Shown here one piece after another: positions 1 through 5,086 of a DNA stretch of 5,388 nt. Both the position numbers and the translations under genes were made by a program. Source of the stretch: Pseudomonadota bacterium (GTDB taxonomy: Bacteria > Pseudomonadota > Alphaproteobacteria > Rhodobacterales > Rhodobacteraceae); contig JACZTQ010000228.1 of assembly GCA_022573605.1 (NCBI GenBank), forward strand, positions 1 to 5,388, given 5' to 3'. The notes under the pieces are model-generated. The model made no database searches and was not told the origin of the DNA. It saw nothing but the letters and a program-made list of their open reading frames with translations. Position 1 is the first letter of the stretch; every line of letters begins with the position of its first letter.

Positions 1-55
1 CGAAGACCGGAGAGACCGCCTGATACCAAGGATCACCGATAATGACCCATAGAGA

Positions 56-149
56 CGGCTTGCCAAGGTTTTCGGCCAGGAGCGCACGCTGCGGCGATGC
101 GGGGCATCGCAAAGCGGGCGCGACGAAGTCCGAAAGCCTTGGCAAGCCG
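56..149. repeat. Inner hairpin 1 of the nested element
   Basis: Arms 56-75 and 130-149 are 20 bp each and match at 19 positions. The single exception (T69/G136) is still a G-U wobble in plus-strand RNA. Inside lies a second stem, 94-100 (GCGATGC) with 104-110 (GCATCGC), closed by a GGG loop, and short flanking complements (CGCT 87-90 with AGCG 113-116) extend it. The right-arm sequence GTCCGAAAGCCTTGG (128-142) recurs in diverged form at 184-198, which suggests the two hairpins share ancestry. Confidence 0.8.
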
Positions 150-158
150 CCGTTCCGG

Positions 159-252
159 TCGCGCCGGCGGCCCGTCGGAGGGCGTCGGAAAGCCTTGACG
201 ATGGGCCGCATCGCCGGCGGCATTCCTCCTACCCGACGGGCCGCCGGCGCGA
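159..252. repeat. Inner hairpin 2 of the nested element
   Basis: Arms 159-178 (TCGCGCCGGCGGCCCGTCGG) and 233-252 are perfect 20-bp reverse complements. The interior carries a small stem, CGATG at 199-203 with CATCG at 209-213. Together with hairpin 1 and the outer arms it accounts for almost the whole element as paired sequence, which argues for a structured repeat and not a gene. Confidence 0.8.
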
Positions 253-284
253 TCTCCATGGGTCATTATCAGTGATCCTTGGTA

Positions 285-1571
285 TCAGCCGTCGCCGTCT
301 CCGCCCTGCGGCAGCAACCGGCGCAGCAGGTCGTAGAACTCGGCCACCACGATCGGCTTGGCCAGATAGGCGTCCATCCCGGCATCGAGCGCCCGTTGCC
401 GGTCGGTGCTGCCGGCATAGGCGGTCAGCGCCACCACCGGCACCGCGCCCGCCGCCCCGCCCAGCGCCCGCAGGCGCCGCATCGCCGCGATCCCGCCCAT
501 GCCGGGCATTTGCAGGTCCATCAGGATCAGGTCGGCCGGCGCCTCGCCGTGGCGCTCCAGCAGCGCGGCGCCGTCGCTGACGACCTCGACCTCGGCCCCG
601 GTCGGCGCCAGCACCGCCTCGAGCAGCATCTGGTTGGTCGCCACGTCCTCGGCGATCAGGATGCGGCGCCCGGCCAGGGCCGGGATATCGCCGGCCGCGC
701 CGCCGGACGCCGGTTGCGGCGCGGGGACTTCCCCGGGCTCGCGCACGAGGTCGTACAGCAGATTCATCAGGCGCCGCCAGGGCACCGAGATGCGCGGCAC
801 CACGTCGAACAGCGCGGCGTCGTCGCCGGACAATTCCAGCCCGCGCGCATCGCCGGTCAGCACGATCCGCGTCGCGGCCAGGCGCGGGTCGGCGCGGAAA
901 TCTCGCGCCAGAGCGATCGCGGCGGCGCCCAGCCGGTGACCGTCCAGCAACAGGAAATCGACCGTCTGCCCCCTGCCGGCGCGGTCCCGGGCCATCTCCA
1001 AGGCCTGCTCCGGCGTGGTGGCGAAGACCGCTTCCAGCCCCGCCGCGGCGAACGAGGCCCGGCTTTTGGCATGGTCGAACAGCATATCGCGCACGCTAAG
1101 GAGATACCGGCCACGAAACGCGCCGCCCCACTTCTCCGCCATCGGCGGCGCGTCGGGGTCCGGCGTGCAGGGCAGCGCGATCAACACCGACTCGATCCCG
1201 TCCGAGTTCCGGAAGGCGGCCGGCTGCGCGGCGTCGCCGCCGATCGGCAGCGCCCACAGGCCGGCCAGCCCGCTCGGCGGCCGCTCGCCCTGGGGCACCG
1301 CGCGGCAGGCTTCGAGCACGATCCCCGGCGCGGCGTCGTCGAGCCAGAGGGCCAGCGCGATCCTCTCCGCCCGCCCGGCCTCGACGGTCCGCGCCAGCCC
1401 GCGCCTGAGATAATCGCCCAGCGCCCTGGCGTCGCCCTGTGCCGCGCTTGGCAGGCGGTTGTCGATATGGGCGGAGATGCCGATTCTGCGCGAAAACGCG
1501 GTGACCGCGACGCTGGAAATGGCCTCGCGCAACAGGCTCTCGAGATCGATCAGATCGAGGGCGGGCGGCAT
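285..1571 (-). CDS. Receiver-domain protein with degenerate kinase-like N-terminus
   Basis: A 428-residue signalling protein. The C-terminal receiver (about residues 302-420) is canonical, with acidic pair E308-D309, phosphoacceptor D352 in LMDLQMPGMGG, T383 and K405 in AKP, so it should accept phosphate from a histidine kinase or phosphotransfer protein. Residues 154-278 look like a second, degenerate receiver: D210 (FLLLDG) and T239 (IVLTG) are kept, but the acidic pair and the lysine are not evident. Residues 11-90 resemble the start of a hybrid-kinase ATPase domain (IDNRLPSAAQGDARALGDYL), but no H-box or G-boxes are seen, so kinase activity is unlikely. No DNA-binding output domain, membrane segment or signal peptide is visible. 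The ATG at 1571 is preceded by GGAAAGAGAG. An in-frame ATG at 1658 would add 29 residues and is less convincing. The stop codon lies in the terminal repeat of the adjacent element, so the C-terminus may be altered. The signalling partner and output are unknown. Confidence 0.85.
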   Translation of the reverse strand: MPPALDLIDLESLLREAISSVAVTAFSRRIGISAHIDNRLPSAAQGDARALGDYLRRGLARTVEAGRAERIALALWLDDAAPGIVLEACRAVPQGERPPSGLAGLWALPIGGDAAQPAAFRNSDGIESVLIALPCTPDPDAPPMAEKWGGAFRGRYLLSVRDMLFDHAKSRASFAAAGLEAVFATTPEQALEMARDRAGRGQTVDFLLLDGHRLGAAAIALARDFRADPRLAATRIVLTGDARGLELSGDDAALFDVVPRISVPWRRLMNLLYDLVREPGEVPAPQPASGGAAGDIPALAGRRILIAEDVATNQMLLEAVLAPTGAEVEVVSDGAALLERHGEAPADLILMDLQMPGMGGIAAMRRLRALGGAAGAVPVVALTAYAGSTDRQRALDAGMDAYLAKPIVVAEFYDLLRRLLPQGGDGDG

Positions 1572-1695
1572 CAAGCTCTCTTTCCGTGACGGCAGCCTGC
1601 GAACCGGTCGGCTGAACGCGCCGCACGCTGGGCGAAATTCAACCAGCACGATACTCATTCGCCTTGCGTTAGGGAAGTGTGAACCCCGGCGAGCC

Positions 1696-1877
1696 GCTGT
1701 TCTGCGTCGTTTGGGCGCGCTCCGCCACGGGGCCCCACCGCCGCGACGGCGGACAATCATGTCCGCCCTACCGGGCGGCGCCGCGTTGCAGGGTAGGGCG
1801 GACATGATTGTCCGCCTTCGGTGGTCTTTTGCGCCTGTTCCAAAAGCTGCTTTGCATCTTTTGGGCGCGGTCCGCCA
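1696..1877. repeat. Diverged 32-bp direct repeat flanking the REP pair
   Basis: Positions 1696-1727 and 1846-1877 match at 27 of 32 positions in the same orientation, 150 nt apart, with the shared core TTTGGGCGCG followed by TCCGCCA. The copies bracket the REP-like pair. This looks like an old duplication, or a repeat unit into which the REP pair was placed. Confidence 0.65.
1748..1816. repeat. REP-like palindrome pair (25-bp perfect arms)
   Basis: Positions 1748-1772 and 1792-1816 are perfect 25-bp reverse complements separated by 19 nt. Each arm is itself a hairpin: GGCGGACA and TGTCCGCC pair around a 4-nt loop. Short self-complementary units in inverted pairs are typical of REP/BIME-type intergenic repeats. 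I infer membership of a dispersed family, but copy number cannot be seen here. Confidence 0.8.
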
Positions 1878-1960
1878 ACCCACCCCACCTCCCCGCCCAA
1901 CCACCGATGGTACCCGGGCATGATCGGTGGTTGGGCGGGGAGGTGGGGTGGGTTGGCGGA
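1871..1960. repeat. Long perfect inverted repeat (38-bp arms, 14-nt loop)
   Basis: Positions 1871-1908 and 1923-1960 are exact 38-bp reverse complements around a 14-nt loop containing GGTACC. One arm is C-rich and the other G-rich. Transcribed in either direction it would give a very stable stem, able to block RNA decay from the mutT side or slow polymerase. There is no following T-run, so it is not a standard intrinsic terminator. Confidence 0.85.
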
Positions 1961-1964
1961 GCCG

Positions 1965-1986
1965 GAAATCCGCGAAGGCGGATTTC
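1965..1986 (-). terminator. Hairpin downstream of mutT, possible transcript end
   Basis: GAAATCCGC (1965-1973) pairs with GCGGATTTC (1978-1986) around a 4-nt loop. It begins 36 nt after the mutT stop in the direction of transcription. The perfect 9-bp stem could mark the 3' end of the minus-strand transcript, but no clear U-tract follows. It may instead be another member of the intergenic repeat set. Confidence 0.35.
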
Positions 1987-2022
1987 GTCACGGGCAAAGA
2001 CTCTCGCCGCCAGGACAGAACC

Positions 2023-2421
2023 TCACAGCAAGTCGCGCAGGATCGGGATCAGCGGCCGGTCGGCCGGCGGCATCGGGTAGTCGTCGAGATCGCGCGCCCG
2101 CACCCAGGCCAGGCGCTGGCCCTCGCGGGGCCGGGCGATGCCGACCCACTTGCGGCAGACATAGAGCGGCATCAGCAGGTGGAAGTCGTCGTAGGCATGG
2201 CTGGCGAAGCTCAGGGGCGCCAGGCAGCTGGCCCAGGTGGAGATGCCCAGCTCCTCCTCGATTTCGCGCATCAGGCAGGCCTCCGGGGTCTCGCCCGGCT
2301 CGACCTTGCCGCCGGGGAACTCCCACAGGCCGGCCATCGCCTTGCCCTCCGGGCGCTGGGCCAGCAGCACCCGCCCGTCGGGGTCGATCAGCGCCACCGC
2401 CGCGACCAGCACCAGTTTCAC
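2023..2421 (-). CDS. mutT: MutT-type Nudix hydrolase (8-oxo-dGTP diphosphatase)
   Basis: A 132-residue Nudix hydrolase of the MutT class, expected to hydrolyse 8-oxo-dGTP to the monophosphate in the cytoplasm and so prevent A:T to C:G transversions. The Nudix box is complete at residues 38-60 (GGKVEPGETPEACLMREIEE onward): G38, E44, R52, E53, E56, E57, G59. FPGGK precedes it and YPMPPADRPLIP lies near the C-terminus, both typical of bacterial MutT. Length is normal for a stand-alone MutT, with no fused thiamine-phosphate synthase domain. Translation starts at a GTG whose bases overlap the argJ stop (GTGA, 4 nt), and no strong ribosome binding site is visible, so it is probably translationally coupled to argJ. 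Exact substrate preference cannot be read from sequence, since related Nudix enzymes accept other nucleotides. Confidence 0.93.
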   Translation of the reverse strand: MKLVLVAAVALIDPDGRVLLAQRPEGKAMAGLWEFPGGKVEPGETPEACLMREIEEELGISTWASCLAPLSFASHAYDDFHLLMPLYVCRKWVGIARPREGQRLAWVRARDLDDYPMPPADRPLIPILRDLL

Positions 2422-3740
2422 GAACGGTAATCCGCGTTGATCTCGATGTAGCGGTGGGTCAGGTCGCAGGTCCAGACCGTCGCCCGCCCCTTGCCGACGC
2501 CCACATCGACGCCGATCTCCAGTTCCCGGCGCTTCATGTAGGCGGCCCCGGCCTCCTCCGCATAGGACGGCGCGACCCGGCCGTTCTCGGCCACCAGGAT
2601 ATCGCCGAAGCGGATCGAGAGGCGGTCGCGGTCCGCCGCCTCGCCGGACTTGCCGACCGCCATCACCACCCGGCCCCAGTTCGGGTCCTCGCCGGCGATC
2701 GCGGTCTTGACCAGCGGCGAGTTGGCGATCGCCAGCCCGATGCGGCGCGCCGCGCGCTCGGTCCTGGCCCCGGTCACGGTGATGGCGATGAACTTCGAGG
2801 CGCCCTCGCCGTCCTTCACCACCTGGATCGCCAAGTCGCGCATCACCCCGCCCAGCGCGCCCTTGAAGGCGCGGTAGCGCGGGTCGCGGCGGTTGGCGAT
2901 GGGGATCATGCCCGCCTTGCCGGTGGCGCCCACCAGCAGCGTGTCCGAGGTCGAGGTGTCGCTGTCGACGGTGATCGAGTTGAAACTCCGGACGGTCAGT
3001 TTCGAGACCGCCGCCTGCAACAGTTGCCGCTCGATGGCGGCGTCGGTGAAGATGAACACCAGCATGGTCGCCAGGTCCGGCGCGATCATGCCCGAGCCCT
3101 TGGCAAAACCCGCGATGGTCACCGCCACGCCGTCGATGTCGGCCACCGCGCCGGCGCCCTTGGGATAGGTGTCGGTGGTCATGATCGCCCGCGCAGCACC
3201 CTCCAGCCCGCCGGCCGACAGCCCGGCGGCCAGTTCCTCAAGCTTGGCGGTGACCCGCCCGGCCGCCAGCGGCTCGCCGATCACCCCGGTCGAGGCCATC
3301 AGCACATTACCCGCCGGCAGCCCCAGCACCCGCCCGGTGGCGGCCATCACCGTCTTGACCGCCTCGACGCCGTGGCGCCCGGTGAAGGCGTTGGCGTTGC
3401 CCGAGTTGACCACGATGGCGAGCGTCCCCGCCGCCGGCTCCGCCGCCAGCGCGGCGATCCGCTGCTGACACCAGAGCACCGGCGCCGAGCGGGTCGCGGA
3501 GCGGGTGAAGACGCCGGCGAGCACCGAGCCCGGCGCCAGTTCCGCCAGCATCACGTCGTCGCGGCCCCGGTAGCGGACCCCGGCGGCGGCGCTGGCGAAG
3601 CGCACCCCTTCGACCGGCGCCAGGGCGGGAAACCGCTCCGGCGCGAACGGCGAGACCGGGGCCTCAAGCTCCGCGATCTGGGTCGCGATTTCGGCCTGCC
3701 TGCGCCGTAGTTCGGCCAGCTTCGATCGGTTCCCGGCCAT
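2418..3740 (-). CDS. argJ: Glutamate N-acetyltransferase / ornithine acetyltransferase
   Basis: ArgJ transfers the acetyl group from N-acetylornithine to glutamate, closing the cyclic arginine pathway; some family members also use acetyl-CoA for the first step. The 440-residue product carries the family motifs: VNSGNANAFTG (111-121), MASTGVIGEPL (148-158), MTTDTYPKG (187-195), the autocleavage site in GMIAPDLATML with nucleophile T225, VDSDTSTSD (258-266), GEDPNWGR (350-357) and the terminus INADYRS. The precursor should split between A224 and T225 into alpha and beta chains. The ATG at 3740 has an excellent ribosome binding site (GGGGGAG, 6 nt before). An upstream in-frame start at 3815 has no such support. 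About 30 N-terminal residues, rich in Lys, Arg, Glu and Ala and predicted helical, precede the usual start of the fold, making it longer than common ArgJ proteins (around 400-410). The gene lies 155 nt after the parvulin gene and overlaps mutT by 4 nt. Confidence 0.96.
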   Translation of the reverse strand: MAGNRSKLAELRRRQAEIATQIAELEAPVSPFAPERFPALAPVEGVRFASAAAGVRYRGRDDVMLAELAPGSVLAGVFTRSATRSAPVLWCQQRIAALAAEPAAGTLAIVVNSGNANAFTGRHGVEAVKTVMAATGRVLGLPAGNVLMASTGVIGEPLAAGRVTAKLEELAAGLSAGGLEGAARAIMTTDTYPKGAGAVADIDGVAVTIAGFAKGSGMIAPDLATMLVFIFTDAAIERQLLQAAVSKLTVRSFNSITVDSDTSTSDTLLVGATGKAGMIPIANRRDPRYRAFKGALGGVMRDLAIQVVKDGEGASKFIAITVTGARTERAARRIGLAIANSPLVKTAIAGEDPNWGRVVMAVGKSGEAADRDRLSIRFGDILVAENGRVAPSYAEEAGAAYMKRRELEIGVDVGVGKGRATVWTCDLTHRYIEINADYRS

Positions 3741-3807
3741 GTCGGTCTCCCCCGTTAACTGCCGAGCCTCAAACCAACGGTCATCAGCGCTGCCCCCGCC
3801 GATTTCG

Positions 3808-3832
3808 CCCCCCACTCCCGCTGGGAGGGGGG
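3808..3832. repeat. C-rich/G-rich hairpin between parvulin gene and argJ
   Basis: CCCCCC (3808-3813) and CTCCC (3815-3819) pair with GGGAGGGGGG (3823-3832), with A3814 and one C unpaired and a 3-nt loop (GCT). A further G-rich run follows to about 3843. It sits in the 155-nt gap between the parvulin stop and the argJ start. No T-run accompanies it on either strand, so it is more likely a dispersed intergenic repeat or an RNA-processing structure than an intrinsic terminator. Confidence 0.5.
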
Positions 3833-3895
3833 TCGGGGGGGAGGCTTGCGACGATGCCGCCGGGTGCGGCGCCGGTCATCGAAAATACCCCGGCC

Positions 3896-4834
3896 TTACT
3901 CCGCCGCCTCCAGCATCGCGTCGTCGCGGATCGACCGGGGCGGCGGCGGCGGCTCGGGCATGACGATGGCCGACTGCATCCGCAAGCCCTCGACCACGGC
4001 GACCTGGGCCTGCTGGATCAACTCGCCCATCAGCTCCTCGCGCACCTCGTCCAGCGCCGGAGGCTCGCGGTCGCGGCGCTCGACCAGCCGGATCAGATGC
4101 CAGCCGAAGGCGGTCTCGACCGGGCCGCTGATGGCGCCGGGTGCCATGGCGAAGGCGGCATCGGCGAACTCGGGCACCATGTCGGAGTGGGCGAACCAGC
4201 CCAGATCGCCGCCCTGGGTGACGGTGCCGTCGGTGCCGTGCTCGGCCGCCAGCAAGGCAAAATCGGCGCCGGCGTCAAGCTGGGCCTTCAGATCGGCGGC
4301 AGTTTCCTCGGTTTCGACCAGGATATGCCCGGCGCGCACCTCCAGCGTCGGCTCGGAGTCGAGATAGCGTTGCCGGTAGCGCGCCTCGACCGCCTCCGGG
4401 GTCACCCGCGCCTCGACCGCCTGGCGCAGATAGGCATCCGCCAGGGTGGCGCGCTCCTGGTTCAGCAGGTTCAGCACGATCGCCGGACGCCGCTCCAGCC
4501 CGGCCGCCTTCGCCGCCTGCGCCAGCAGCATCTGGTCGACCAGTTGCTCGATCAGGCCGTCGAACAGCACCCCGTCGGGCATGGCCTGATACTGATCGGG
4601 CAGTTCGCGGCGGATCGCGATCAGCTCGCCCAGCGTCAGGGTGACGCCGTCGACCACGGCCAGGGCCGAGTCAATATTGTAGGGGGGCACGGCCTCCGGC
4701 GCCGCCGCTTCGACCGTCCCGGTGGTGGGCTCGGCCGGCTCGGCGGCGGTCTGGGCGAGCCCGGCCGAGCCCCAGAGAACAAGGCCGATTGGCGCGAAGC
4801 CGAGGGCGGCCGCGGAGAGGAAATTCGATTTCAC
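3896..4834 (-). CDS. Exported parvulin-type peptidyl-prolyl cis-trans isomerase (SurA/PrsA-like)
   Basis: A 312-residue periplasmic folding factor that should isomerise X-Pro bonds and chaperone exported or outer-membrane proteins. Residues 1-27 form a signal peptide (MKSNF, hydrophobic stretch to about 21, likely cleavage after GLA). An acidic, Ala/Pro-rich linker runs to about residue 53. Residues 55-160 are a SurA-N-like helical region. The parvulin domain spans about 165-255, with GHILV (169-173), GGDLGWF (208-214), F229 and GWHLI (244-248). A helix follows, then a proline-rich tail (EPPPPPR, 294-300). The start is a GTG at 4834 with AAGGAG 7 nt upstream; starting further upstream would bury the signal peptide. 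The gene diverges from secA and lies before argJ on the same strand. Whether it is the SurA equivalent is unsettled, because only one parvulin domain is present. Confidence 0.92.
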   Translation of the reverse strand: MKSNFLSAAALGFAPIGLVLWGSAGLAQTAAEPAEPTTGTVEAAAPEAVPPYNIDSALAVVDGVTLTLGELIAIRRELPDQYQAMPDGVLFDGLIEQLVDQMLLAQAAKAAGLERRPAIVLNLLNQERATLADAYLRQAVEARVTPEAVEARYRQRYLDSEPTLEVRAGHILVETEETAADLKAQLDAGADFALLAAEHGTDGTVTQGGDLGWFAHSDMVPEFADAAFAMAPGAISGPVETAFGWHLIRLVERRDREPPALDEVREELMGELIQQAQVAVVEGLRMQSAIVMPEPPPPPRSIRDDAMLEAAE

Positions 4835-4891
4835 GGGTGGTCTCCTTGCTACTTGGAGCAGTCGTCGGGGCATTCGGTTGAGCGGGAGGCG

Positions 4892-4920
4892 TTGACAGCC
4901 CCCCTCGCCAAAATTATGTC
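4892..4920 (+). promoter_or_regulatory. Candidate sigma-70-type promoter for secA
   Basis: A perfect -35 hexamer TTGACA (4892-4897) is followed after 17 nt by TATGTC (4915-4920), a partial -10. Conserved -35 with weak -10 is common in alphaproteobacteria. Transcription would begin near 4927, giving a secA leader of about 160 nt. The same AT-rich patch read on the minus strand gives CATAAT (4914-4919), a possible -10 for the parvulin gene, but no good -35 accompanies it. Confidence 0.5.
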
Positions 4921-5049
4921 TCACGCCGAGTCCTGTCGCCGAATGGTTTGCCTCACTTAATCCGATGCGTCCGGGGCCTCAAGCGCGATCGCCCGTTTTG
5001 TCACTCTGTTCCGCCGGCGATCCGGCCGGGCGGATCAACCCGAAAGACC

Positions 5050-5069
5050 GCGCGGTCCGGCGACCGCGC
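5050..5069 (+). promoter_or_regulatory. Hairpin in the secA leader next to the ribosome binding site
   Basis: GCGCGGTC (5050-5057) pairs perfectly with GACCGCGC (5062-5069) around the loop CGGC. The stem ends 3 nt before the GGAG (5073-5076) that serves the secA ATG at 5087. An earlier competing palindrome lies at 5010-5034 (TCCGCC with GGCGGA). Placement so close to the ribosome binding site could modulate secA translation, but no regulator is evident. Confidence 0.4.
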
Positions 5070-5086
5070 CATGGAGAATTCGCCAG

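Larger units (their letters stand above)
21..287. repeat. MITE-like element with nested inverted repeats
   Basis: Positions 21-50 and 258-287 form 30-bp terminal inverted repeats, identical at 29 of 30 positions (the exception is C37 opposite A271). Each outer end begins TGATACCAAGGATCAC. Between them lie two more long hairpins (56-149 and 159-252), so a single strand could fold as a three-way junction with two arms. The trinucleotide GCC flanks both ends (18-20 and 288-290) and could be a 3-bp target duplication, but three bases is weak evidence. No transposase is present. The compact size, terminal inverted repeats and lack of coding content fit a non-autonomous MITE-like or large palindromic intergenic element. 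This is inference: copy number is unknown and I do not recognise a named family. The right terminus supplies the stop codon of the neighbouring receiver gene. Confidence 0.75.
1572..2022. other. Gene-free intergenic region filled with palindromic repeats
   Basis: This 451-nt gap lies between the mutT stop and the receiver gene start. Positions 1572-1695 are the receiver gene's upstream region. They hold a ribosome binding site (GGAAAGAGAG) but no promoter I find convincing. Positions 1696-1986 are almost continuously repetitive: a 32-bp direct repeat in two copies, a REP-like palindrome pair, a short hairpin (CCAAAAG 1840-1846 with CTTTTGG 1858-1864), a 38-bp perfect inverted repeat and a final 9-bp hairpin. 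Open frames across it on both strands follow from the GC-rich palindromes and do not resemble proteins. Confidence 0.7.

Noticed and set aside
33..275. Two 77-codon open frames, plus strand 42-275 and minus strand 33-266, both starting MTH and ending MGHYQ or MGHYR
   Set aside because: They are mirror images forced by the terminal inverted repeats, with start and stop codons both lying in the arms. There is no ribosome binding site or protein family resemblance, and the interior is palindromic.
279..1589. 436-codon plus-strand open frame opposite the receiver gene
   Set aside because: Composition rich in Arg, His, Gln and Gly with no recognisable domain. It is the antisense shadow of a GC-rich gene whose minus-strand product has clear receiver motifs.
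1696..1986. CRISPR array
   Set aside because: The repeats are palindromes and one diverged direct repeat pair of unequal type, with no regular repeat-spacer periodicity and no cas gene in the window.
1572..1997. Extension of the receiver gene by up to 142 codons into the upstream repeats
   Set aside because: The added sequence is the translation of intergenic palindromes, and a good ribosome binding site precedes the ATG at 1571. The ATG at 1658 cannot be fully excluded but has weaker support.
1821..3710. 629-codon plus-strand open frame across mutT and argJ
   Set aside because: It runs antisense to two well-supported genes, begins in repeats, and its translation is low-complexity Arg/Gly/His/Pro typical of GC-rich antisense frames.
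3741..3815. Alternative argJ start 25 codons upstream
   Set aside because: It begins inside the C/G-rich hairpin region and lacks a ribosome binding site, while the ATG at 3740 has GGGGGAG at ideal spacing.
4835..4924. Alternative parvulin start 30 codons upstream
   Set aside because: It would place a charged segment before the signal peptide and ignore the AAGGAG in front of the GTG at 4834.
3854..4960. 368-codon plus-strand open frame opposite the parvulin gene
   Set aside because: Antisense to a gene with a signal peptide and clear parvulin motifs; no family resemblance.
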